Source of the DNA: Polaribacter dokdonensis
GTDB taxonomy: Bacteria > Bacteroidota > Bacteroidia > Flavobacteriales > Flavobacteriaceae
Direction of reading: 5' to 3'
Length of the DNA: 64,000 bases
NCBI RefSeq assembly: GCF_024362345.1
Contig: NZ_CP101505.1
Span: forward strand, 2,749,501-2,813,500
Positions 42,252 through 50,942 of this stretch are shown here, piece by piece. The notes below the pieces were generated by a model. It did no database searches. It was given only the letters and a program-made list of their open reading frames with translations, and was not told where the DNA came from. A program made the position numbers and the translations under genes. Every line of letters begins with the position of its first letter. Position 1 is the first letter of the stretch.

Positions 42252-43199
42252 ATGAAATCCAAATCATCTAAGAAAAAATACTGGTTATATACGCTTTTAA
42301 TTGCTTTAATTCTTGCAATAAATAGTGCAGTGTATTCAGATATTTCTGTTGATGATTTAAAGGTTGAATATGCCAATGAACACTCTAAGTTTATAGAGAT
42401 TGATGGTATGCAAGTACATTACAGAATAGAAGGAGAAGGTTTTCCAATCGTTTTAATTCATGGCACAGCATCTTCTTTACATACTTGGAATGCTTGGACT
42501 AAAGAATTAAAGAAAACCAACACCATAATTAGAATGGATTTGCCTGCTTTTGGTTTAACAGGCCCAAATAAATCTGCAGATTACTCTATAAAATCATACA
42601 CCACCTTTTTAGATCAATTTTTGAACCAAATAGCAATTGATAGTTTTCATTTGGCAGGTAATTCTTTAGGAGGAAATATTGCTTGGAATTATGCAGCAGA
42701 ACATCCTAATAAAGTTGATAAACTAATTTTGGTAGACGCTAGTGGATTGCCAACCAATAAACCACAACCAGCTGTGTTTAAAATGGCAAAAACGCCAGTT
42801 GTAAGTAATTTGTTTTTATATGTAACTCCAAAGTTTTTTATTAAGAAGAACATGAAAGAGGTTTATGCAGATGACACAAAAATTGCAAATGATTTAGTTA
42901 GTAGATATCATAAAATGGCATTAAGAAAAGGCAACAGACAAGCCTTTATAGATAGAGCAAGAATGGATTTTAAATTGGGCTCTAAAGCAAATATTGATAA
43001 GCTAAAAAGCATACAAAATTCAACCTTATTAATTTGGGGTGCACAAGACAATTGGATTCCTTTAGATAATGGAAAACGTATGGATAGTGTTATGCAAAAC
43101 TCTAAATTGGTAGTTTTAGAAAATTCTGGCCATTTACCTATGGAAGAAAACCCAGAAGAAAGTGTAGCGATTTTAAAAGATTTTATAGAAATACGATAA
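42252..43199 (+). CDS. Membrane-anchored alpha/beta hydrolase
   Basis: A 315-aa protein with an N-terminal hydrophobic anchor (YWLYTLLIALILAINSAVYS) and a hydrolase domain. It has the oxyanion region IVLIHGTASSLHTWNAW, the nucleophile elbow LAGNSLGGNIAW (Ser in GNSLGG), the acid in LIWGAQDNWIPLDNG and the catalytic His in ENSGHLPMEENP. The substrate is not known. It is directly joined to the cyclase gene. Its TAA stop at 43197-43199 forms the first bases of the attC-like palindrome, so the palindrome begins inside the stop codon. Confidence 0.87.
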   Translation: MKSKSSKKKYWLYTLLIALILAINSAVYSDISVDDLKVEYANEHSKFIEIDGMQVHYRIEGEGFPIVLIHGTASSLHTWNAWTKELKKTNTIIRMDLPAFGLTGPNKSADYSIKSYTTFLDQFLNQIAIDSFHLAGNSLGGNIAWNYAAEHPNKVDKLILVDASGLPTNKPQPAVFKMAKTPVVSNLFLYVTPKFFIKKNMKEVYADDTKIANDLVSRYHKMALRKGNRQAFIDRARMDFKLGSKANIDKLKSIQNSTLLIWGAQDNWIPLDNGKRMDSVMQNSKLVVLENSGHLPMEENPEESVAILKDFIEIR

Positions 43200-43325
43200 C
43201 GTGTTTATATATGGTTTGTTGCGTGGTTTAAGCATTAAAGTTAGCAAATAAATCACAGATAGAAAGTCCGCTAGGACTTTCGTTAATAAACAAAAACCAG
43301 CAATTAATTTTATACTGTGTTAGCC
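43197..43325. repeat. attC-like imperfect palindrome
   Basis: A stretch of about 130 bp has outer ends TAACGTGTTTAT and GTTAGCC that pair imperfectly, inner pairs (TTGCGTGGTTT against AAACCAGCAA) and a perfect central 8-bp hairpin GAAAGTCC/GGACTTTC with loop GCTA at 43262-43281. GTTAGCC is one base from the attC core GTTRRRY. This is the shape of an integron attC or a related foldable intergenic repeat. No integrase gene is in the window, so the assignment is tentative. Confidence 0.5.
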
Positions 43326-43371
43326 ACTGATTTTTTAAATTCTAATTAATTCTTGTTATTCTCAAAATGTT

Positions 43372-43400
43372 AAGTTAACTTTACGTCAAGTAAACTTTAC
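43372..43400. promoter_or_regulatory. Direct-repeat operator before the membrane protein/XRE pair
   Basis: Two 13-mers, AAGTTAACTTTAC (43372) and AAGTAAACTTTAC (43388), differ by one base and are spaced 16 bp apart. The first contains the perfect palindrome AAGTTAACTT. They end 12 bp before the ATG at 43413, so a protein bound there could block the promoter. Autoregulation by the XRE protein encoded at 43849 is the natural guess. Confidence 0.55.
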
Positions 43401-43412
43401 AAAAATAATATT

Positions 43413-43859
43413 ATGTTTAAACTTTTACCACATCGTTTCAAAAGAATAGGATTGATAATTGCTCCTTCTGGTTTTTTTCTCTGGATATTAATGCAAATAG
43501 GATGGATAACTGAATTTTCTCAATTTATTGGACTTTCAAACCCAAAAATTTTAAATGTAAGTTCAGCTATTCTTGGTTTTTTCTCTTTCCTATTTGGTAC
43601 TTATGCCTTAGCATTTTCTAAAGAAAAGATTGAAGATGAAATGATAAAAAATATTCGATTAAAATCATTTCAATTTGCTGCTTTTTTACAAATTTTATTT
43701 CTCATTGTAGGTTTAGCCTGGATAGGTTTTATGAAAAATCCTCCAAGAGATTCAGGTTTGATGCTATTTTTCATTTTGGCGATTTTCATTTTTTGGATTA
43801 TATATATAATTCGCTTTAATTATATTATTCATATTCAAATTTATAAGTATGAAAAATAA
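43413..43859 (+). CDS. Four-helix membrane protein paired with an XRE regulator
   Basis: A 148-aa protein with four hydrophobic segments (IGLIIAPSGFFLWILMQIGW, ILNVSSAILGFFSFLFGTYA, AAFLQILFLIVGLAWIGFM, LFFILAIFIFWIIYIIRF). A charged loop KEKIEDEMIKNIRLKSF separates the pairs. Similar small membrane proteins of unknown function are encoded next to short XRE regulators in many bacteria. The next gene begins 11 bp before its stop. The pair lies behind an attC-like repeat and could be a mobile insertion. Confidence 0.75.
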   Translation: MFKLLPHRFKRIGLIIAPSGFFLWILMQIGWITEFSQFIGLSNPKILNVSSAILGFFSFLFGTYALAFSKEKIEDEMIKNIRLKSFQFAAFLQILFLIVGLAWIGFMKNPPRDSGLMLFFILAIFIFWIIYIIRFNYIIHIQIYKYEK

Positions 43860-44076
43860 TGTAAAAGCAATAAGAAGAGTTAAAGGATTAACTCAAGAAG
43901 AACTTGCTCAATTACTTGGTGTATCTAGACAGACAGTAATTTCTATTGAGTCGAGTCGTTATGTTCCGTCTACAGTTTTATCTCTTAAGATTTCCAAATT
44001 TCTAGATAAGAATGTTGAAGAACTTTTCGAGCTAGAAAAAAGTGATTTTGATTCGAAACCAAGTAAGTCGCGCTAA
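43849..44076 (+). CDS. XRE-family helix-turn-helix regulator
   Basis: A 75-aa protein that is almost entirely one HTH domain. It has AIRRVKGLTQEELAQLLGVS, RQTVISIESSRYVPSTVLSL and the tail KNVEELFELEKSD. It belongs to the short YozG-like XRE class that usually controls an adjacent membrane protein gene. It overlaps that gene by 11 bp, so they are coupled. The likely operators are the direct repeats at 43372-43400. Confidence 0.88.
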   Translation: MKNNVKAIRRVKGLTQEELAQLLGVSRQTVISIESSRYVPSTVLSLKISKFLDKNVEELFELEKSDFDSKPSKSR

Positions 44077-44081
44077 TTTGT

Positions 44082-44130
44082 GCCCAACGTGTTTACGAAT
44101 ATGCATCATATTTGTTATAATTTATATTCG
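44082..44130. repeat. Left half of a second attC-like element
   Basis: GCCCAAC at 44082-44088 fits the core RYYYAAC and is followed by GTGTTTACG. The 10-mer AACGTGTTTA repeats the one at 43198, 888 bp away. A weak stem CGAATAT/ATATTCG follows (from 44096). No matching GTTRRRY right end is seen before corA, so the element is truncated or decayed. Confidence 0.35.
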
Positions 44131-44171
44131 AATTTATATTTTTAAAGCTTAGAAACAAGCTAAATTAGGAT

Positions 44172-45152
44172 TTAAAACCACTTCTTTTTCTTAAAATACC
44201 AAACTGCACCCATAGTAACTAATACCATAATACCTAAAAGAATAAAATAGCCATATTTTATTTTTAACTCTGGTATGTATTCGAAATTCATACCATAAAT
44301 TCCTGCTAAAAATGTTAATGGAATAAATATTACAGATAGAATTGTAAGTGTTTTCATTACCTCATTTAAACGATGTCCTTGTATGCTAAAAATCAAATTT
44401 ATTTTGCTTTCTAGCTCTTGCAATTCAAAATCAATATTAGAAATAAGGTTATTGGTTTGTTCTTTTAACTCGCTAAAATATTTAATATCAAAATCGTTAA
44501 TTTTTATTTTCTCTAATTTAATAATTGTGTCTTTTAAGCTTAAAGTCGCTTTCTTAAAATTAAACAATTCTTGTTTTCTTTTTTCAACCTTAGCAGTAAA
44601 TTCTGGAGTAGGTTTTATATTTTCTGCTTCTAAAATTGTAGCACTTAATTCAGCATTTTTTTGATAAGTATCTTCGTAATTATCTACAATAGATTCCAAT
44701 ATTAAAAACAATAAGTAATCTGCTTTTTTTCTACGAACAATACCTTTATTGTTCTCAATTCTTTCACGAATCCAATTAAAATAATCACCATCCTTTTCTT
44801 GTATACTCCATAAAAAACCAGAAGAAATAATAAAAAACATTTGCTCTGAGTCTAATGTTCTACTTTCTGTTTTTAAAACTCTTGTACTTATAAAAACCAA
44901 ATCATTCAATAAAATTACTTTATTAGAATGTTCTTTATCCATAAATAACTTTATCAAAAAATCATCTAATTTATTATTGGCTATTATTTTTTTAAAAATT
45001 TCTCTAAAGGCTAATCCATAAGTATTTAACCACTCAGTAGAAGGTGTTGTGTTGGTTAAAATAACATCAGAAATAGAGGTGTAGCAAGATTTTTCATAGC
45101 TTTTTTTAGAGTAGCTAATTAAAGAGGTTTGCTTTAAAAATTCACTTTCCAT
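44172..45152 (-). CDS. corA: CorA-type magnesium/cobalt transporter
   Basis: A 326-aa protein. The long N-terminal part is soluble and helical. The two membrane helices are at the end, with the signature GMNFEYIPEL between them (GMN is the CorA selectivity motif) and the basic tail KKKKWF. Preceding it is MKTLTILSVIFIPLTFLAGI, typical of CorA helix 1. It is divergent from the YjbR gene with 46 bp between starts. Confidence 0.93.
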   Translation of the reverse strand: MESEFLKQTSLISYSKKSYEKSCYTSISDVILTNTTPSTEWLNTYGLAFREIFKKIIANNKLDDFLIKLFMDKEHSNKVILLNDLVFISTRVLKTESRTLDSEQMFFIISSGFLWSIQEKDGDYFNWIRERIENNKGIVRRKKADYLLFLILESIVDNYEDTYQKNAELSATILEAENIKPTPEFTAKVEKRKQELFNFKKATLSLKDTIIKLEKIKINDFDIKYFSELKEQTNNLISNIDFELQELESKINLIFSIQGHRLNEVMKTLTILSVIFIPLTFLAGIYGMNFEYIPELKIKYGYFILLGIMVLVTMGAVWYFKKKKWF

Positions 45153-45166
45153 GAAAAAAATAATTG

Positions 45167-45174
45167 TAGATTTG
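45167..45174 (+). promoter_or_regulatory. -7 promoter element of the YjbR gene
   Basis: TAGATTTG matches TAnnTTTG and lies 24 bp before the ATG at 45199. Confidence 0.5.
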
Positions 45175-45198
45175 GTAATATAAAGATACTTTTTAAAA

Positions 45199-45567
45199 AT
45201 GAATATACAGCAATTAAGAGATTATTGTATCTCTAAAAAAGGGGTAACAGAACATTTTCCTTTTGATGATGTGACTCTAGTTTTTAAAGTTATGAATAAG
45301 ATGTTTGCTCTTTCTGGTTTAGATAAATGGGAAAGAGGAGAAGAAAGTATCAACTTAAAATGTGATCCAGAAAGAGCAGAAGAATTACGAGGAGAATTTG
45401 AGGGGATCATTGCAGGTTTTCATATGAGTAAAAAACACTGGAATACAGTTACAATAAATACAAGCGATGTTTCAGATAATTTGGTAATAGAGCTCATCAA
45501 TAATTCTTATGATTTGGTTGTAAACGGTTTGACTAAAAAAGCTCAAAAAGAATTAAAAGAGCTATAA
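45199..45567 (+). CDS. MmcQ/YjbR family DNA-binding-like protein
   Basis: A 122-aa protein of the CyaY-like fold. It has IQQLRDYCISKKGVTEHFPF, then VFKVMNKMFALSGLDKW, INLKCDPERAEELRGEF and MSKKHWNTVTIN, all characteristic of MmcQ/YjbR. Family members are described as DNA-binding but no role is established. It is monocistronic, with its stop overlapping the end of the convergent AraC gene by 6 bp. Confidence 0.9.
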   Translation: MNIQQLRDYCISKKGVTEHFPFDDVTLVFKVMNKMFALSGLDKWERGEESINLKCDPERAEELRGEFEGIIAGFHMSKKHWNTVTINTSDVSDNLVIELINNSYDLVVNGLTKKAQKELKEL

Positions 45568-46401
45568 TTTTTTATATTTTAAAGGAGTAATCTTTTTAAT
45601 CTCTTTAAACTTTCTATTGAAATTAGATATATTTTGAAATCCAACTTTATATGCGATATCAGCAATAGAAATTTCTTCTTTAGATTGTATCAACTTGCAT
45701 GCATTTTCAATTCGTAGTTCAGTTAAAAAGCTGATATATGTTTTATTAGTTCTTCTTTTAAAATATTTACAAAAAGCATTTTTAGTCATATTAGCTACAC
45801 TAGCTATATCTTCTAAATTAATAGGTTTGTGATAATTTTCTATAGTATATTCAAATACATTACGCATTTTTTTACCTTCTACGTCTGAATAATTTTTGTT
45901 GTACACAAAGTTAGAAAGTGGTTCAGTTTTCGATTTTGAAATCAATTTTAAGATTTGCAATAACAGAATAAAACGTTCTAATCTAGAGGCATGTTTTAAT
46001 TTTTTAAAAAACTCAATAATTACTTTTTTGTGATTCTTTACAAGAAGACCTTGCAATGATTTTGAAAAAAAAGATTTAATTTCAGACAACTCGTCCAAAT
46101 CAAAAAAAGCATTACCAAAAGAAGTTTCCGTAAAAAATAAACTCAACATTTTAGATTCACTTTTGCTATTGGGTTCACTTTTAAAAGCATGAGGTAGATT
46201 ACTTCCTATAACTATAATGTCATTTTCTGTATAACTAGAAATGCTGTCACCCACTAATAAAGTACCATTGCCTTTTTCAATAAAACTTATTTGAATTTCA
46301 TCATGTTGATGTAATTTGTCATAAAAAACAAATTCAATATCTTCTTGATATATCAATGCGTTGTTTTCTGGTTTTGGTATTTTAAAAGGATATACTTTCA
46401 T
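45562..46401 (-). CDS. AraC family regulator, probable controller of the hydroxyproline operon
   Basis: A 279-aa regulator. The N-terminal cupin-like domain (HQHDEIQISFIEKGNGTLLV, then YTENDIIVIGSNLPHAF) is the sensor. The C-terminal double HTH is standard (INLEDIASVANMTKNAFCKY and SIADIAYKVGFQNISNFNRK). It is divergent from the dapA-like gene with a 203-bp spacer, and no other operon lies between. Hydroxyproline or a pathway intermediate is therefore the likely inducer. This is inferred from position. Confidence 0.87.
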   Translation of the reverse strand: MKVYPFKIPKPENNALIYQEDIEFVFYDKLHQHDEIQISFIEKGNGTLLVGDSISSYTENDIIVIGSNLPHAFKSEPNSKSESKMLSLFFTETSFGNAFFDLDELSEIKSFFSKSLQGLLVKNHKKVIIEFFKKLKHASRLERFILLLQILKLISKSKTEPLSNFVYNKNYSDVEGKKMRNVFEYTIENYHKPINLEDIASVANMTKNAFCKYFKRRTNKTYISFLTELRIENACKLIQSKEEISIADIAYKVGFQNISNFNRKFKEIKKITPLKYKKL

Positions 46402-46604
46402 TTAAGTAAAACTATTAGTGCTTAATTTATTTCAAAAATTCAGCAATTACTGAAGCAATTTACTTTACATCTTAGTAATACAAAAATATTCATAATTAAT
46501 TTATTTTTTTCGTAAATGGATAATATACTATTAAAATTGAGTAATTTCTTCTTATTTTAATAGAATTAGGATTCATAATTTTATATCAATCAAAATAGAA
46601 GAAG

Positions 46605-47561
46605 ATGAAAAGTAATTGGAATGGTGTAATGCCTGCAGTGTTTACTTGGCTAAAAGAATCAAAATCTGGCACTTTAGAAATTGATTTTGATGAAACACAA
46701 AAACAGGCAGCAAATATTTTAAAAACTCAAGGAAAAAATGGAAGCAGAATGAACGGACTTGTTGGTTCTGGTACTCTTGGCGAGAATAGCTATCTTAATA
46801 CTAACCAGCGCCTTTCTTTACTTAAATCTCTATCTGAAGTTGCTAAAGAATATAGTGTTCCGTTAATTAGTGGAGCTTCATCAGAAACTAAAGAAGAACT
46901 TGCTAAAATTATTGAAGGGCTTGCAACAGTTGGTGTAGATACAGTAATGGTTATGCCTCCAAAAACTAAGACAGTTCCGTCTGAAAAAGAAATGTATGAG
47001 TACTATGCACTTTCTGAGGCAACTGCCAAAGATGTTGGTGTAACAATTATGCCATATAACAATCCTGATGCAGCTGGTTATCATGCGCTTTCAACTGAAC
47101 TTCTTATGAAACTCTCTGTACTTCCTAATGTAACTGCTCTAAAAATATCTACGATAGATGTATCAATTATTGAAACACTGATGTTAGAGAACAAAAATTT
47201 AAAAATTTTAGCAGGTGTAGACACAGTTACTGTACATGCAGGGTTAGCTGGAGCTTGTGGTGGAATTACAGGTGTTGGTTGTATTTTTCCAAAAGCAAGT
47301 GTTACCATGCAAGAGTATGTTTCAAATGGAGAGTGGGCTAAAGCAAACAAAATTTCTCAAGCTTTAAATTCTTTATCTTATTTAGATGCCCAGCCACTTC
47401 TTATGGAGTATCTTAAGCTTGCAATGGGAATTCATTATAATGATGTTGCTGGTGGGTTACGTACTTTTGGAAAGAAATTATCAAAACAACAGATTGATGA
47501 TGTTCATTCAAGATATTTGCTGGCAAAAGAAAGACTTGAAGTATTAGATTTAATAAATTGA
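46605..47561 (+). CDS. Pyrroline-4-hydroxy-2-carboxylate deaminase-type DapA family lyase
   Basis: A 318-aa DapA-fold protein. The Schiff-base Lys is in VTALKISTID and the conserved Tyr in IMPYNNPDAAGYH. GLVGSGTLGENSYL replaces the usual GTTGE motif. In this operon it probably turns 1-pyrroline-4-hydroxy-2-carboxylate into 2-oxoglutarate semialdehyde and ammonia (HypD-like). The alternative, a sialic acid or dihydrodipicolinate lyase, is less likely because the epimerase, oxidase and semialdehyde dehydrogenase of the hydroxyproline route follow. Confidence 0.85.
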   Translation: MKSNWNGVMPAVFTWLKESKSGTLEIDFDETQKQAANILKTQGKNGSRMNGLVGSGTLGENSYLNTNQRLSLLKSLSEVAKEYSVPLISGASSETKEELAKIIEGLATVGVDTVMVMPPKTKTVPSEKEMYEYYALSEATAKDVGVTIMPYNNPDAAGYHALSTELLMKLSVLPNVTALKISTIDVSIIETLMLENKNLKILAGVDTVTVHAGLAGACGGITGVGCIFPKASVTMQEYVSNGEWAKANKISQALNSLSYLDAQPLLMEYLKLAMGIHYNDVAGGLRTFGKKLSKQQIDDVHSRYLLAKERLEVLDLIN

Positions 47562-47621
47562 TTCTTTTAAACTATAAAAAAGAAGTTTACAAACAGGTAA
47601 ATAAAATATACATAAATAAAG

Positions 47622-49205
47622 ATGATTACAGGTAAAAACTATATAGGTAAATTATTGTCAAACAAAGGAAGTAAAAAATACCAAACCTTTAACCCAGAAT
47701 TAAATCAAGAAAATCCTGTTGAATTTACAGAAGCTTCTTCAGAAGAAATTGAAGAAGCAGTTAATTTAGCATCAAAGGCTTTTCAAGAGTTCAGATTTAT
47801 TTCTGGAACTAAAAAAGCTGAGTTTTTAAATGCAATTGCAGACGAAATTTTAGCTCTAGATGATAAATTAGTAGAAATGTATTGCTCAGAAACAGGTTTG
47901 CCAGAAGGAAGAGCAAAAGGAGAAAGAGGAAGAACAATTGGGCAATTAAGAAGTTTTGCAAACTTAGTTGAAGAAGGTTCTTGGGTAGAAGCAACCATAG
48001 ATAAAGCGCAACCCAATAGAGAGCCAATGCCAAGGTTAGATATTCGTAAAATGAATATTCCTTTAGGACCAGTTGTGGTTTTTGGAGCTAGTAATTTTCC
48101 TTTAGCCTATTCAACTGCTGGTGGAGATACAGCAGCTGCTTTAGCAGCTGGTTGCACAGTAATTGTAAAATCTCACCCAATGCATTCAGGTACAGGTGAA
48201 TTGGTGGCTTCTGCAATTATAAAGGCTGCAGAAAAAACGGGAATGCCAAATGGTGTTTTTTCAAATCTGAATTCTAGTGGAATTGAAGTAGGGCAACAAT
48301 TGGTTGCCAATCCAAAAGTAAAAGCAGTTGGTTTTACAGGAAGTATAAAAGGAGGTAGAGCTTTGTTAGATTTATCAGCAAAAAGAGAAGAACCTATTCC
48401 TGTCTTTGCAGAAATGGGTAGTATCAACCCTGTTGTTATTTTACCTGAAGCTTTAGCCAATAGAAATGCTGAAATAGCAAAAACGTATGCAGGTTCCATC
48501 ACTTTAGGAACTGGACAGTTTTGTACAAACCCTGGTTTAATTTTAGGGGTTAAAAGTGATGCTTTAAGCGCGTTTGTAAATCATTTATCACAAGAAATTT
48601 TAGAGATTGATCCTACTTGCATGTTACATCCAAATATTAAAAAAGGATACAATGCCAATAAAGAAAAAGTAGCTTCTCAAGAAAATGTTACTATAACAGC
48701 CAATTACGAGTCTGATGTTGCTTATAATCATGCGCAACAAGCAGTTGTTTCTGTTGATGGAAAAACGTTTCTAGAAAATTCAACTTTACATTTAGAAGTA
48801 TTTGGCCCTTTTTCTATGGTAGTTCAATGTAAGAATAAAGCTGAATTAGAACAAGTAATTACAAGTTTAGAAGGACAATTAACAGGAACTATTATTTCTG
48901 ATAATGATGAAATTTCGAATTATACGAATGTAATTGCAGCACTACAAAATAGGGTAGGAAGAATTATTTTTAATGGGGTTCCTACAGGGGTTGAGGTTTG
49001 TGAATCTATGGTTCATGGAGGGCCTTATCCTGCATCTACAGATAGTCGTTTTTCTGCTGTAGGTATAACATCCATAAAACGTTGGGTTCGCCCTTTTAGT
49101 TATCAAAGTTGGCCAAATAATTTATTACCAAATGAATTAAAAAATGAAAATCCACTAAACATTTTTAGAACTATAGATGGAGAAAGAACTAAAGAAAAAT
49201 TATAA
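47622..49205 (+). CDS. 2-oxoglutarate semialdehyde dehydrogenase (class III type)
   Basis: A 527-aa NAD(P)-dependent aldehyde dehydrogenase. It has FGASNFPLAYSTAGGDTAAA, VGFTGSIKGG, the catalytic Glu in AEMGSINPVVIL and the catalytic Cys in GTGQFCTNPGL. The EMGSINP pattern marks the bacterial KGSA dehydrogenase group. It would turn 2-oxoglutarate semialdehyde into 2-oxoglutarate, the last step of hydroxyproline breakdown. It lies 60 bp after the deaminase gene and 3 bp before the DUF885 gene. Confidence 0.9.
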   Translation: MITGKNYIGKLLSNKGSKKYQTFNPELNQENPVEFTEASSEEIEEAVNLASKAFQEFRFISGTKKAEFLNAIADEILALDDKLVEMYCSETGLPEGRAKGERGRTIGQLRSFANLVEEGSWVEATIDKAQPNREPMPRLDIRKMNIPLGPVVVFGASNFPLAYSTAGGDTAAALAAGCTVIVKSHPMHSGTGELVASAIIKAAEKTGMPNGVFSNLNSSGIEVGQQLVANPKVKAVGFTGSIKGGRALLDLSAKREEPIPVFAEMGSINPVVILPEALANRNAEIAKTYAGSITLGTGQFCTNPGLILGVKSDALSAFVNHLSQEILEIDPTCMLHPNIKKGYNANKEKVASQENVTITANYESDVAYNHAQQAVVSVDGKTFLENSTLHLEVFGPFSMVVQCKNKAELEQVITSLEGQLTGTIISDNDEISNYTNVIAALQNRVGRIIFNGVPTGVEVCESMVHGGPYPASTDSRFSAVGITSIKRWVRPFSYQSWPNNLLPNELKNENPLNIFRTIDGERTKEKL

Positions 49206-49208
49206 GGC

Positions 49209-50942
49209 ATGAGAATTTATAAAACGTTACTGGTAGTTATTTTGTTAACTTGTTTTTACACAAATGGGCAAAATAATTGTAAAAACTCATCAGTTGAATT
49301 AGCGACATTAATTAAAATTCATCAAGATAGAAGGTCTTTTGATAGAGGTGAATATCCTTTAGGATTATATACAAGAGAATATTATAAATCGGAAGCCGAT
49401 TATGCTCAAGGTCAATTACAAAATTTTGGTTGTATTAAAATGGAGGACCTTTCTGAAACTGAACAAATTTCAGCAGAATTATTAAAATTTGTATTGCAAG
49501 ATAAAGTTGATTATTACAAATTTGAGCGTTTTTTAAATCCGCTATTATCAGACTCAGGTTTTCACAGTAGTTTAAATTATCAAATAAGGCCTCTCAATAA
49601 TTCTTGGGCAGTAAAAGAATACTTGAAAAAGCTGAATAGCTTACCAGAATTTGTAAATCAACATTTTAAAAATTTAAGAGAAGGTTTAGAAAAAGGAGTT
49701 TCACAGCCCAAGGTAATATTTAAAGGATATGAGACTACTTATGATGATCATATTGTAGGCGATTATAATAAGAGTCCATTTTACAAACCTTTTCAGAATC
49801 TACCATCAAGTTTAAATCAAACTCAAAAAGATTCTGTTTTGAGTGCTGCAAAAGAAGTAATTGAAAAAACTGTGGTACCTCAGTTTAAAAGGATTAAAAC
49901 TTTTTTTGAAACTGAATACTTACCAAACACTAGAACTACTCTAGGAGTTTCAGAAACTCCAAATGGAGCTGCTTATTATCAAAACAGAATTAACTTTTAT
50001 ACAACAAGTACCCAATATACTGCAGAAGATATTCATCAAATTGGATTAAAAGAAGTTGCTAGAATTAAGGCAGAAATGCAAAAAATAATTAAGGAATTAA
50101 ATTTTAAAGGTTCTTTTGCAGACTTTTTTAAATTTTTAAGAACAGATGAGCAGTTTTACGCAAAAACACCTAAAGAGCTATTAATGATAGCAAGAGATAT
50201 GGCAAAAAGAGTAGACGCTCAATTGCCAAAATTCTTTAAAACGTTACCAAGAAAACCATATGGAGTTGCTCCAGTACCAGATGCAATTGCGCCAAAATAT
50301 ACTGCAGGACGTTACATAGGAACATATAAAGAGAGCACAGAACCTGGTTATTATTGGGTAAATACTTATGATTTACCAAGTAGAACTTTATATACTTTAC
50401 CTGCTTTAACTGTTCATGAAGCAGTTCCTGGACATCATTTACAAGGAAGTTTAAATAATGAATTGGGTGATTCTATTCCACAATTTCGTAAAAATTTATA
50501 CTTATCTGCCTATGGAGAAGGTTGGGGATTGTATTCAGAATTTCTAGCAGATGAAATGAACATGTACACAACTCCTTATGAAAAATTCGGAAAGTTCACT
50601 TACGAAATGTGGAGAGCCTGCAGATTGGTAGTGGATACTGGAATTCATGCAAAAGGTTGGACAAGAGAACGGGTTGTAAAATACATGTCTGAAAACACTG
50701 CACTTTCTATCCTAGAAATTAATACAGAAACTGACAGGTATATTTCTTGGCCTGGGCAAGCTTTGTCTTATAAAATAGGTGAAATAAAAATTAGAGAACT
50801 TCGTAAAAAGGCAGAACTTGAATTAAAAGAGAAATTTGATATTCGAGAATTTCATGAAATTGTTTTAGAACAAGGCACAGTAACCTTAGCAATTTTAGAA
50901 AAAAGAGTCAATAATTATATTAAGAGATTAAAAAATGAGTAA
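49209..50942 (+). CDS. Secreted DUF885 metallopeptidase-like protein
   Basis: A 577-aa protein with a signal peptide (MRIYKTLLVVILLTCFYTNG). The gluzincin-type zinc motif is in TVHEAVPGHHLQGSL (HExxxGHH), and a downstream Glu-rich region (YGEGWGLYSEFLADEM) supplies the third ligand. DUF885 proteins are thought to be peptidases or dipeptidases. It lies between two hydroxyproline enzymes and overlaps the epimerase gene by 8 bp. It could free hydroxyproline from collagen-type peptides in the periplasm. The link is from context. Confidence 0.86.
   Translation: MRIYKTLLVVILLTCFYTNGQNNCKNSSVELATLIKIHQDRRSFDRGEYPLGLYTREYYKSEADYAQGQLQNFGCIKMEDLSETEQISAELLKFVLQDKVDYYKFERFLNPLLSDSGFHSSLNYQIRPLNNSWAVKEYLKKLNSLPEFVNQHFKNLREGLEKGVSQPKVIFKGYETTYDDHIVGDYNKSPFYKPFQNLPSSLNQTQKDSVLSAAKEVIEKTVVPQFKRIKTFFETEYLPNTRTTLGVSETPNGAAYYQNRINFYTTSTQYTAEDIHQIGLKEVARIKAEMQKIIKELNFKGSFADFFKFLRTDEQFYAKTPKELLMIARDMAKRVDAQLPKFFKTLPRKPYGVAPVPDAIAPKYTAGRYIGTYKESTEPGYYWVNTYDLPSRTLYTLPALTVHEAVPGHHLQGSLNNELGDSIPQFRKNLYLSAYGEGWGLYSEFLADEMNMYTTPYEKFGKFTYEMWRACRLVVDTGIHAKGWTRERVVKYMSENTALSILEINTETDRYISWPGQALSYKIGEIKIRELRKKAELELKEKFDIREFHEIVLEQGTVTLAILEKRVNNYIKRLKNE

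Noticed and set aside
46488..46580. ATTCATAATT repeated twice in the AraC/hydroxyproline spacer (46488 and 46571)
   Set aside because: A single 10-mer repeat in very AT-rich DNA, with no fixed spacing to a promoter; chance is a fair explanation.
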